A stretch of 5,380 nt of DNA, from contig CAVBPX010000091.1 of NCBI GenBank assembly GCA_963597395.1, positions 1 through 5,380 of the forward strand. The letters are read 5' to 3'. This DNA is from Hallerella sp963597395. GTDB lineage: Bacteria; Fibrobacterota; Fibrobacteria; Fibrobacterales; Fibrobacteraceae. The notes under the pieces were generated by a model, which worked only from the letters and a program-made list of their open reading frames with translations, was not told where the DNA came from and ran no database searches. The position numbers were made by a program, and so were the translations under genes. This document shows positions 1 to 5,380 of this stretch, piece after piece (the stretch's first letter is position 1; every line of letters starts with the position of its first letter).

Positions 1-1
1 C

Positions 2-45
2 GGGCCCCTTCCGCTCCTCGCGGATGGGGCCCTTCCTGTTTTTAA
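2..45 (+). terminator. Probable intrinsic terminator of an upstream gene
   Basis: GGGCCCC (2-8) pairs with GGGGCCC (26-32), and inside it TCCGC (10-14) pairs with GCGGA (20-24) around the loop TCCTC, with only a T/T mismatch between the two helices. This makes a 12-bp, very GC-rich stem. A TTCCTGTTTTT tract follows at 33-43. The T run is interrupted and set back from the stem, so termination efficiency is uncertain. The gene it would serve lies left of the window. The stem could also act on the minus strand. Confidence 0.55.
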
Positions 46-124
46 ACGAAATCCATGCCGTCGCGAACCTCCCAGCACAGGCAACGATCCGCCTTCCTGG
101 ACGCCCGGGTCCGACGGCCATAAA

Positions 125-139
125 TGCTATCTTTTAAAG
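125..139 (+). promoter_or_regulatory. Possible extended -10 element placing the transcript start at the hydrolase start codon
   Basis: TG-C-TATCTT (125-133) resembles an extended -10 element. The start codon begins at 140, about 7 nt past the hexamer, which is where transcription would be expected to begin. No convincing -35 hexamer is seen 16-18 bp upstream (CCGGGT), and no purine-rich Shine-Dalgarno lies before the ATG. The hydrolase may therefore have a leaderless mRNA. This is a by-eye call from a short motif. Confidence 0.3.
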
Positions 140-778
140 ATGAAAGTCCAGAAGTTTGTCTGCAATCCGTTCCGTGAAAATGCCTATGTCGTTTTTGACG
201 AGGCTTCCCTCGAGGCCGTTCTGATCGATCCGGGATTTTATGACGAAGAAGAATTTTTAAAATGCCGTCGTTTTTTGGATGAAAACAGTTTGCGGGTCGA
301 GCGCGTCTTGAATACGCACTTGCATCTGGATCATTGTATTGGCAACGGCTTTGTGAAAAAGTTCTTGAATGTCGATGCGAAAGCGGGGCTCGCCGATTTG
401 TTTCTTGCTGAGAATGCCCAAAGGCAGGCCGAAATGTTTGGCCTTGAAATTGCGGAACCGGTTCCTGTTCCGCAAAAGTTTTTGAAGGAAGGGGACGAGG
501 TTCGTGTCGGAGAAATTTGCTTGCGGGTGCTGGAAGTTCCGGGACATTCTCCCGGAAGTCTCGCCTTTTATTCAACGGACGGGGCAATCTTTTCGGGCGA
601 TGTGATTTTTCAGGGCGGGGATTACGGTCGGACGGATCTCCCCGGCGGGGACGAAACGGCTCTTTTTCGCTCGATTCGCGAAAAGATTTTAGCCTTGCCC
701 GAGGAAACCCGAATTTTTTGCGGACACGGACCGGCTTCGACCGTGAAAGCGGAACTTCCGCTTTTTTCGAATTTTTGA
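140..778 (+). CDS. MBL-fold metallo-hydrolase, glyoxalase II-like (YcbL type)
   Basis: A complete 212-residue cytoplasmic hydrolase of the metallo-beta-lactamase superfamily; there is no signal peptide or membrane segment. Visible metal ligands are the signature THLHLDH at residues 59-65 (H60, H62, D64, H65), H136 in VPGHSPGS, D154 in FSGDVIF and H196 in CGHGPAS. The GRTDLPGGD block (163-171) and the opening MKVQKFVCNPFREN are typical of the short glyoxalase II-like/YcbL group, which lacks the long C-terminal substrate domain of classical GloB. Length is normal for that group. The family generally binds two metal ions and hydrolyses thioesters such as S-lactoylglutathione, but substrates of this subgroup are mostly unproven, so none is assigned. 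The ATG at 140 is chosen because the family's conserved N-terminal strand begins there, although no Shine-Dalgarno precedes it. An intrinsic terminator lies inside the last codons, so it is probably transcribed separately from the large gene 99 bp downstream. Confidence 0.9.
   Translation: MKVQKFVCNPFRENAYVVFDEASLEAVLIDPGFYDEEEFLKCRRFLDENSLRVERVLNTHLHLDHCIGNGFVKKFLNVDAKAGLADLFLAENAQRQAEMFGLEIAEPVPVPQKFLKEGDEVRVGEICLRVLEVPGHSPGSLAFYSTDGAIFSGDVIFQGGDYGRTDLPGGDETALFRSIREKILALPEETRIFCGHGPASTVKAELPLFSNF
746..767 (+). terminator. Intrinsic terminator inside the 3' end of the hydrolase gene
   Basis: AAAGCGGAA (746-754) and TTCCGCTTT (756-764) form a perfect inverted repeat around C755; a realistic fold is a 7-bp stem with a 5-nt loop. 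Six T residues at 762-767 overlap the 3' arm, and a second run, TTTTT, follows at 772-776. The hairpin encodes residues near 203-209 of the hydrolase, and the stop codon (776-778) lies only 9 nt past the first T run. The stem is short, so termination may be partial. Confidence 0.5.
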
Positions 779-816
779 AGGAAACGACACATTCTTTCTG
801 TTAACTTTTTTATTCT

Positions 817-846
817 TTGAATTTTGAGGATATTTATTATTTTATA
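817..846 (+). promoter_or_regulatory. Candidate promoter region of the fibro-slime gene
   Basis: The 98-bp gap between the two genes is strongly A/T-rich. TTGAAT (817-822) followed after 18 bp by TTTATA (841-846) is one possible -35/-10 pair. TATTAT (835-840) is an alternative -10 without a good -35. The preceding terminator and the separate Shine-Dalgarno suggest that a promoter lies here, but the exact hexamers cannot be fixed by eye. Confidence 0.3.
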
Positions 847-865
847 GGCAGTGTTTGGTTTTATA

Positions 866-871
866 AAGGAG
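866..871 (+). promoter_or_regulatory. Ribosome binding site that fixes the start of the fibro-slime gene
   Basis: AAGGAG lies 5 nt before the ATG at 877. The same frame is open 20 codons further upstream to a TTG at 817, but that codon has no Shine-Dalgarno, and starting there would bury the signal peptide behind a non-hydrophobic extension. The ATG at 877 gives a clean signal peptide directly. Confidence 0.8.
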
Positions 872-876
872 CGTTT

Positions 877-3800
877 ATGGGCGTGCGCCTTGCGCTGTTT
901 TTCCTGTGCTTGTTTTTTGTCGGTGCCAATGCATCCCTGACTTTGCATATTCAGCATCCGTTTCGGAGCGATTCCGACAAGGCGTCCTATTCGCTTCATA
1001 TTTTGGGCGGCGCGGCGTATAGCTACAATCCCGATTTTTCCGAAACTTCCAAAACGATGATGACATCGGAGGGAAACGATTGGTATTATTTTGTTTGGGA
1101 CAAGAACGTTTCCGATTTCCAGAACTGGATGAACTTTAATGTCAAAGCCTGTCCAAACACATCGGACAACAATTACAACAACAATAATTGCGTAAGCTGG
1201 ACGGATGCGGACGGGAATGCCTTGGCTTTTTTGGTGACGGATCTTTTCGGCTCGGATACGGAAATTTGGCTTTATACGGACGGAAGCTCCTATAAAAAGG
1301 ATTATTCGGCGCCCGGTTCGAAGGTCGTCTGGTTTAAAAGCCCGTGGGGAAACAAGGCCGTTCCGAAAATGATTTTCGGGAGCGATTCCGTCTTGATGCG
1401 TTTTGCCTATGACGATCCGAATTTTTGCGGATGGTTTTACGGAGCCATTTCCCCGACGACTCTTGCCGCGAATCCCGCGAAGAACGTTTATTTTGAACGT
1501 CTCCACACTTCATACATGACTTTCCCGCAAAGCGGGACTCTTGACATTGCCGAGGCCTTGAACCTTGCCGATACCATTTTCATCGACGGTTCGACCGGGA
1601 CAATCGACGTAAAAATCGGGACTCTCGGCGAGTGCTTCGATTCGACGCGGACGCTCCATGTTTACAGCCCGTGGCGTTCGAATTCCACGTATAAGGATAG
1701 CCTTCTTTATATAGCTGTCGGGAACAATATTCTGAACAATCCGGCTGCGATGGATTCGACGGGAGAATTTCGCTACTGGTTCCGCTACGATTTTTCTTCG
1801 GAACTCGCCCGAAAGTCGGAATGGAGCTCTACCGGGGCGGTGGTGCAGTTTTATCGCCGACAGAACGAATGGCCTGCCGTCGTTTTCTTTGATGACGCTT
1901 CGCGTCCAATGGTTTCGTCGTTCTTTCCGCAGGGCGTTTACGAGGCCTGGGTCTTTACAAAGAACGGTCGGATGGAGATTTCCTTTTCTCCGTTGGAGCC
2001 GAAGTTTATTCGCCTGATGTCGCCGTGGGACAATATGGCGCCTGCAGTCCTTATCGGAAACGATACGCTTTCGATGGGGCCGTTTTCCGCGGATACGTGC
2101 GGCTGGTATGAGGCCGCCTACTACAAGCACATGACGTCGTATGAGGTGCTGTTCCGTCAGAGGTTCGGGTTTGAATATTACACGAATGCGGGGCTTTCGG
2201 ACGGTGACGTGATTTCCCTCGATTCCGTTTTGGCGATTTCCGATACGGTTTGGGTGACGCCCTATCCGACGCTTGCGAGCGCTCCGCGGATTTCACGGGA
2301 ATTTCCGGGGCGGCTGGGCGTTTGTCCGAGCCTAAAGATCTCTGCGATGCTCGTGGACTGGGCGGGCGAGGCGTTTGCCGATTCCATCGACATCGATTTT
2401 GGCGGAACCTATGACGGAAGCATTTATACGGAAGCGACCTATTTGGATTCGACGGGAGCGATTGCGACAAACAGAAAATGCCAGGGGCTCGTGAAGGGAA
2501 TGGTCCGCGATACGCTTGTCAACGGAAACCCGGCCAGGGTCGATTCCCTCGAATATCCGTGGGACAAGTGCGCCGCCGCGCACGAAATCGAAAAGTGGTT
2601 TGTTCCGGTGAACGTGGCGACCGATGCCGGCGGAAACGTTTACACCAATGCGACATGCCGCGACATAGACCTTTCCCTGGATGCGGAAGGCTTTTGGCTT
2701 GCCGACATTTCGGAGTCTCACGAGGACGGGGGATTTTTCCCGCTGGATAATTTTGAATACTTGGATTCGTCAAAGACGGTAAAGAATCCGAAGTTCGACT
2801 GGAGCGAGCGCCTGAGCACGAACAACGGCAAGCATCACAACTACAGCTTTGCCATGAAAATTTCGGCGCAATTCCAGTATGTGAAGGGACAGTATTTCGA
2901 ATTCCGCGGGGACGACGACGTGTGGGTCTATATCAACAACAGGCTCGTCGTCGATATCGGCGGCGTACACAGCCCGGTGGAAGACGCGGTTGATTTGGAT
3001 ACGCTCGGGCTCGTCGAAGGGGAAACCTATCCGTTCCGCATTTTCTTCTCGGAAAGAAACGCGACCGGTTCGAACTTTAAAATGCGCACGTCCATCAACC
3101 TCGAAACGGAAAAGACGTATTACCCGGTTGAAATTCCGACGGCGGACGGGACCATTTCTTACGAAATTTGGCAGATGATTGCGGACAAGTCGCTCAGCTG
3201 CGATATTTCGAGCGTGACAAAAATTGACACGGTTCCCGCGGCGTCAATGTTCGTTTTGAAGGGCGGAAACCTTTCGGCCGACGGCGTGGTACTCGGACCG
3301 GGCTTGAATTACGGCGGAATCAATGTCACCGAGACGATGGCCGGTTTTACGATTGATACGAGCGCCATTGTGCGGTCGAGAACGCTCGCCCCGGGAAATT
3401 ACATTCTTTATTTTTATCTGGAATCCGACCAGACGCAGTCTTCACGGGTCTCGTTCGTTGTGCCGGAATATCCGCTGCCGAACCTCGTATTTGCGGACTC
3501 GCTCTGGAATCCGATCGATCCGGATACGGTTGCGCTCGGAAGCTGGGCGTTTGTGCCGTATCCCGTTTACGTGATGGCGTATTACATGGGAGCGCCCTGC
3601 GATACGGGCTGTGACGGGACTCTTGAATTTTTGACTTCGGACTCGCTCTCCTTTACCGATGCAAACGGAAACATTATCGATTCGATTGTTCCCGTAAACG
3701 GACGTGCCACGTTTAACGTGCTGGGAAGCGCGGAGGTCGCGGACGGGTCGTTCGGCGTGTTCGGAAAGGCGTTTGCCGATACGGCCTACTGGAAGCACCT

Positions 3801-4995
3801 TAATCTCGAAAAACCGCCCGTTCCGATTCCTTCCGGAGGTAAAATTTTTGACCGCGACGGCGATGGTGTCGCGGACAGCCTTGTCTTGGCCTACGAAGAA
3901 AAAATTGTCGATGACAATACGCCCGATACGGTTGCCTGGGCCTTTGGCGATACGATTCCGTATAAATTAACGCGCGACGGAGTGGAAAAATACCGCACGC
4001 TCGATTCGCTGATTGTTCTGGAAAAGGATTCGTTAATCCCTTACATCTTTACGGGAAGTTCCGAAAAGAAAAGCTACGTGGGAAGTTATTCGTCCTGGTT
4101 TAACAAGGTTCTGGAAGATTCCTTGACGGGAGAAACCTACACGCAGCTGTTTACCGTGACCGGAAAAATTCACGATAAAATCGGCCCGGTCCTCACGAAT
4201 GCGATTGTAAAGCCCGAGAACGAGAACATCTACCGTCTTTCGCTTGTTTTTAGCGAAGCGATTGATACAAACAGTTTTTCGCTGGATTCTATTTTTGAAT
4301 TCCGCGCATGGCGCGACGGCTCGGAGTTTTCGCACGGAATTTTCCCCGTTTCGGGCAAAAAGGATGTGAACCGCTACGAGATTCTTTATTCGAACAAGAA
4401 CGGCGTTTTGCCTTCCGTCGGAGACAGCGTTCGGATTGTTCCCGGTTTTTTGCAGGACATGTCCGGAAACTTCGCGCACGAAAACAACCGCTGGGTTCGC
4501 ATTGTGGGCGAGCAGGTGATTCGAATAGAGTCCGCGAAGCTCTTTGACCAGGGCGCGGAAAAGGCAAAGGCGTTCGAGGATTCGTCGGCGATTGTTCCGC
4601 ACAGAATCGTTTCGGGCCAGACGTATCAAAAAGCGGAAAAGGCGATAGGACTTCCCGGATTCCTCATTCAGTATGATTTGGGAGAACTGGTCGTTTCGAG
4701 CGGTGCGGACAAGGAAAAAATTTACCTGAAGTACGAAGCGGACTTCTTTACGAACCTGGGAACGTTCGTGAGTTCGGCAAAGGGAACGGTCCGCTGCACG
4801 GATGAACTTTTTGGCGGCGATTGCACGGTGAATTCGGGAAACATCTATTTGGGATGGAATATGCGCTCAAAGTCCGGACGTCTGGTCGGAACCGGCGCGT
4901 ATGTCGCCCTGCTCAAAATAAAGATTGGAGTCTTGGGCGGCGAGTCTCAAAAGAAGGACGTGACGCGGACCTGGGGAATTCGCCGTGTGAAGTGA
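877..4995 (+). CDS. Large secreted fibro-slime domain surface protein
   Basis: An exported protein of 1372 residues. Residues 1-19 (MGVRLALFFLCLFFVGANA, then S) form a signal peptide with an A-N-A cleavage site. Residues 20-463 are two alternating modules, A-B-A-B: A near 20-147 and 258-370, B near 150-239 and 377-463, marked by SPW (155-157, 264-266, 382-384) and CGW (184-186, 408-410). Residues about 489-742 are the fibro-slime/PA14-like domain, with GDDDVWVYINN (678-688) and DIGGVHS (693-699); in PA14-type folds such Asp-rich loops bind calcium and sugars. D992-R-D-G-D-G-V-A-D1000 is a calcium-loop (EF-hand/thrombospondin-3-like) motif. About 1089-1210 is Ig-like (LVFSEAID). The end carries GWNMRSKSG...GTGAY (1326-1342) and finishes WGIRRVK. 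No glycosidase catalytic domain is recognised. In Fibrobacter, fibro-slime proteins are associated with the outer surface and suspected in adhesion to plant polysaccharide; that role is inferred here. The gene is the only member of its transcription unit, and no clear terminator follows it. Confidence 0.88.
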   Translation: MGVRLALFFLCLFFVGANASLTLHIQHPFRSDSDKASYSLHILGGAAYSYNPDFSETSKTMMTSEGNDWYYFVWDKNVSDFQNWMNFNVKACPNTSDNNYNNNNCVSWTDADGNALAFLVTDLFGSDTEIWLYTDGSSYKKDYSAPGSKVVWFKSPWGNKAVPKMIFGSDSVLMRFAYDDPNFCGWFYGAISPTTLAANPAKNVYFERLHTSYMTFPQSGTLDIAEALNLADTIFIDGSTGTIDVKIGTLGECFDSTRTLHVYSPWRSNSTYKDSLLYIAVGNNILNNPAAMDSTGEFRYWFRYDFSSELARKSEWSSTGAVVQFYRRQNEWPAVVFFDDASRPMVSSFFPQGVYEAWVFTKNGRMEISFSPLEPKFIRLMSPWDNMAPAVLIGNDTLSMGPFSADTCGWYEAAYYKHMTSYEVLFRQRFGFEYYTNAGLSDGDVISLDSVLAISDTVWVTPYPTLASAPRISREFPGRLGVCPSLKISAMLVDWAGEAFADSIDIDFGGTYDGSIYTEATYLDSTGAIATNRKCQGLVKGMVRDTLVNGNPARVDSLEYPWDKCAAAHEIEKWFVPVNVATDAGGNVYTNATCRDIDLSLDAEGFWLADISESHEDGGFFPLDNFEYLDSSKTVKNPKFDWSERLSTNNGKHHNYSFAMKISAQFQYVKGQYFEFRGDDDVWVYINNRLVVDIGGVHSPVEDAVDLDTLGLVEGETYPFRIFFSERNATGSNFKMRTSINLETEKTYYPVEIPTADGTISYEIWQMIADKSLSCDISSVTKIDTVPAASMFVLKGGNLSADGVVLGPGLNYGGINVTETMAGFTIDTSAIVRSRTLAPGNYILYFYLESDQTQSSRVSFVVPEYPLPNLVFADSLWNPIDPDTVALGSWAFVPYPVYVMAYYMGAPCDTGCDGTLEFLTSDSLSFTDANGNIIDSIVPVNGRATFNVLGSAEVADGSFGVFGKAFADTAYWKHLNLEKPPVPIPSGGKIFDRDGDGVADSLVLAYEEKIVDDNTPDTVAWAFGDTIPYKLTRDGVEKYRTLDSLIVLEKDSLIPYIFTGSSEKKSYVGSYSSWFNKVLEDSLTGETYTQLFTVTGKIHDKIGPVLTNAIVKPENENIYRLSLVFSEAIDTNSFSLDSIFEFRAWRDGSEFSHGIFPVSGKKDVNRYEILYSNKNGVLPSVGDSVRIVPGFLQDMSGNFAHENNRWVRIVGEQVIRIESAKLFDQGAEKAKAFEDSSAIVPHRIVSGQTYQKAEKAIGLPGFLIQYDLGELVVSSGADKEKIYLKYEADFFTNLGTFVSSAKGTVRCTDELFGGDCTVNSGNIYLGWNMRSKSGRLVGTGAYVALLKIKIGVLGGESQKKDVTRTWGIRRVK

Positions 4996-5020
4996 CATTG
5001 CGAACTTTTTCAAAAGGCTG

Positions 5021-5056
5021 TTGACCGGGATGAAAAAGTTTGGTATATTTAAACTA
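5021..5056 (+). promoter_or_regulatory. Near-consensus promoter of the tandem-repeat RNA
   Basis: TTGACC (-35, 5021-5026) and TATATT (-10, 5044-5049) are separated by exactly 17 bp, a near-ideal sigma-70-type promoter. The predicted start is around 5056, just before the first repeat. It lies only 25 bp past the stop codon of the fibro-slime gene. No open reading frame with a ribosome binding site lies between this promoter and the terminator at 5161, which points to a noncoding product. Confidence 0.75.
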
Positions 5057-5058
5057 GC

Positions 5059-5158
5059 AACAGGGTGGCAGGTCACCACCTGAGAAAAAAAGAAAGATCA
5101 AAGTGAGGAAACAGGGTGGCAGGTCACCACCTGAGAAAAAAAAGAAAGATCAAAGTGA
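5059..5158 (+). repeat. Two tandem direct repeats, 51-bp period
   Basis: Copy 1 spans 5059-5106 (48 bp) and copy 2 spans 5110-5158 (49 bp), separated by GGA. They are identical except that the A run after the hairpin core has seven A in copy 1 and eight in copy 2. Both run from AACAGGG to CAAAGTGA. No third or partial copy is visible: after copy 2 the sequence passes into the terminator stem. Confidence 0.95.
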
Positions 5159-5160
5159 AG

Positions 5161-5197
5161 TGCCGTCTTATATTTTATATAAGCGGCATTTTTTTTT
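5161..5197 (+). terminator. Strong intrinsic terminator between repeat RNA and toxin ORF
   Basis: TGCCG-T-CTTATAT (5161-5173) pairs with ATATAAG-CGGCA (5177-5188), giving 12 bp with one bulged T and a TTT loop, followed directly by nine T (5189-5197). The downstream Shine-Dalgarno starts at the next base. A terminator in this position is what sets antitoxin-to-toxin transcript ratio in type III systems. Confidence 0.85.
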
Positions 5198-5198
5198 G

Positions 5199-5203
5199 AG
5201 GAG
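5199..5203 (+). promoter_or_regulatory. Ribosome binding site of the truncated toxin-like ORF
   Basis: AGGAG directly follows the terminator T run and sits 4 nt before the ATG at 5208. The spacing is slightly short but usable. It supports the short ORF as a real translation start, not a chance frame. Confidence 0.65.
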
Positions 5204-5207
5204 ACTG

Positions 5208-5276
5208 ATGAAGATTGTTACGTTATCACCGGCTTTTTACGAAAAGCACGTTGGACATTCTGAAGGTCACCTCTAA
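5208..5276 (+). pseudogene. 5' fragment of a type III toxin gene (TenpN/CptN-like), interrupted
   Basis: The frame reads MKIVTLSPAFYEKHVGHSEG followed by HL and a TAA stop, 22 codons in all. The start pattern (MK-hydrophobic-V-x-L-x3-FYxxH) resembles the N-terminus of TenpN/CptN-type endoribonuclease toxins, which are usually about 150-170 residues and cleave A-rich RNA. The last codon and the stop come from the start of a 110-bp element with terminal inverted repeats (from 5271), so only about 21 native codons remain. The rest of the gene may continue beyond the window. The position behind a repeat RNA and terminator supports the toxin reading as much as the sequence does. About 20 residues cannot prove a family; a genuine small peptide is the alternative. 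Confidence 0.45.
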
Positions 5277-5281
5277 AAATT
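5271..5281 (+). repeat. Left terminal inverted repeat
   Basis: CTCTAAAAATT matches the reverse complement of 5370-5380 with no mismatch. It marks the point where the toxin-like reading frame is lost. Confidence 0.75.
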
Positions 5282-5369
5282 CATTTTCAAAAATTTGGTT
5301 GCGACGTTTCGCGCTGGTTCGTCCCATCCTGCCATCGCTTGGTCTCACTCAAATTTTCTTTACCAAAGC

Positions 5370-5380
5370 AATTTTTAGAG
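5370..5380 (-). repeat. Right terminal inverted repeat
   Basis: AATTTTTAGAG is the exact inverse of 5271-5281 and coincides with the last base of the window, so its outer flank is unseen. Confidence 0.75.

Larger units (their letters stand above)
5056..5197 (+). ncRNA. Tandem-repeat small RNA, candidate type III antitoxin (ToxI/TenpI-like)
   Basis: Promoter, two near-identical repeats and an intrinsic terminator define a short transcript of roughly 140 nt. Each repeat has a GC-rich self-complementary core (GGTGGCAGGTCACCACC) followed by an A-rich tail (GAGAAAAAAAGAAAGATC). In type III toxin-antitoxin systems the antitoxin is an RNA of tandem repeats placed before a terminator and the toxin gene. 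The toxin cuts the precursor in A-rich stretches into units that fold as pseudoknots and inhibit it. The layout here matches, including a toxin-like start after the terminator. Occasional read-through of the terminator would supply toxin mRNA. That this is an antitoxin is inferred from architecture; the RNA-gene call itself rests on visible signals. It could instead be an unrelated regulatory RNA or leader. Confidence 0.65.
5271..5380. mobile_element. MITE-like element with 11-bp terminal inverted repeats
   Basis: CTCTAAAAATT (5271-5281) is the perfect reverse complement of AATTTTTAGAG (5370-5380), enclosing a 110-bp unit. A second inverted pair lies just inside: AAAATTTG (5290-5297) and CAAATTTT (5350-5357). 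The ends are A/T-rich and the centre GC-richer, and the unit is too short for a transposase, as in miniature inverted-repeat elements. The left end supplies the TAA that closes the toxin-like frame. A target-site duplication cannot be tested because the window ends at the last base of the right repeat. It could be one end of a larger insertion sequence. Confidence 0.55.

Noticed and set aside
60..135. tRNA-like or other structured RNA in the gap before the hydrolase
   Set aside because: GGTTCGCGAC on the minus strand recalls a T-loop, but it does not fit the consensus and no acceptor or anticodon stem can be drawn. A short GGAC/GTCC inverted repeat near 99-112 is too weak to call.
42..587. 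Minus-strand open frame of 181 codons across the hydrolase
   Set aside because: The + strand frame carries a full metallo-hydrolase signature; the antisense product is Arg/Pro-rich and motif-free.
817..876. Upstream TTG start for the fibro-slime gene
   Set aside because: It lacks a ribosome binding site and puts 20 non-signal residues before a clean signal peptide that starts at the ATG at 877 behind AAGGAG.
622..1506. Long open frame on the minus strand (about 294 codons)
   Set aside because: It overlaps the hydrolase end and the fibro-slime N-terminus, its translation is basic and low-complexity without recognisable motifs, and it has no Shine-Dalgarno. Other antisense frames such as 4033-4629 and 1510-2130 are rejected for the same reasons.
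3850..3876. Dockerin domain (cellulosome) from the DRDGDGVADS motif
   Set aside because: Only one calcium-loop copy is present and the paired dockerin repeat is missing; it is better read as a single EF-hand/thrombospondin-3-like loop inside the large protein.
5059..5158. CRISPR array
   Set aside because: Only two units, adjacent with a 3-bp gap and no variable spacers; the repeats lie between a promoter and a terminator.
5059..5158. Guanidine-II (mini-ykkC) or other tandem riboswitch
   Set aside because: Two tandem hairpins before a terminator prompted the idea, but the loops do not carry the ACGR motif, and near-identical 48-49-nt copies with A-rich linkers fit a type III antitoxin better.

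Overview
The window looks like chromosome of a Fibrobacter-type bacterium (Fibrobacterota). The main reason is a very large secreted protein carrying a fibro-slime (PA14-like) domain with the hallmark GDDDVWVYI and DIGGVH motifs, a combination typical of Fibrobacter surface proteins. Moderate GC with A/T-rich gaps and a Gram-negative style signal peptide fit this. The assignment rests on motif recognition, not on a search.

Layout, left to right, all on the + strand. Bases 1-45 hold a strong GC-rich hairpin followed by a short T run, probably the terminator of a gene left of the window. Bases 140-778 encode a complete glyoxalase-II-like metallo-beta-lactamase-fold hydrolase. It has no visible Shine-Dalgarno, and a hairpin-plus-T-run terminator is embedded in its last codons. 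Bases 877-4995 encode a 1372-residue exported fibro-slime protein. Its N-terminal third is an A-B-A-B internal duplication, followed by the fibro-slime domain, a calcium-loop motif, an Ig-like segment and a conserved-looking C-terminal module. It has a good ribosome binding site and probably its own promoter.

The last 390 bases are the most interesting part. A near-consensus promoter (TTGACC, 17 bp, TATATT) drives a short RNA made of two almost identical 48/49-nt direct repeats at 51-nt spacing, each with a structured GC-rich core and an A-rich tail, ending at a strong intrinsic terminator. Directly after it lies a Shine-Dalgarno and an ORF whose start, MKIVTLSPAFYEKH, resembles the N-terminus of type III (TenpN/CptN-like) endoribonuclease toxins. 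Promoter, tandem-repeat RNA, terminator, toxin gene is the defining layout of a type III toxin-antitoxin locus (ToxIN/CptIN/TenpIN). Here the toxin frame stops after 22 codons, where a 110-bp segment with perfect 11-bp terminal inverted repeats begins. That segment runs exactly to the end of the window. The reading offered is a type III toxin-antitoxin locus with an apparently intact RNA antitoxin and a toxin gene broken by a MITE-like insertion. The toxin family call depends on about 20 residues and is tentative.

The genes show no sign of acting together. The hydrolase is a housekeeping-type enzyme, the large protein acts at the cell surface, and the repeat RNA/toxin locus is an independent accessory module inserted downstream.
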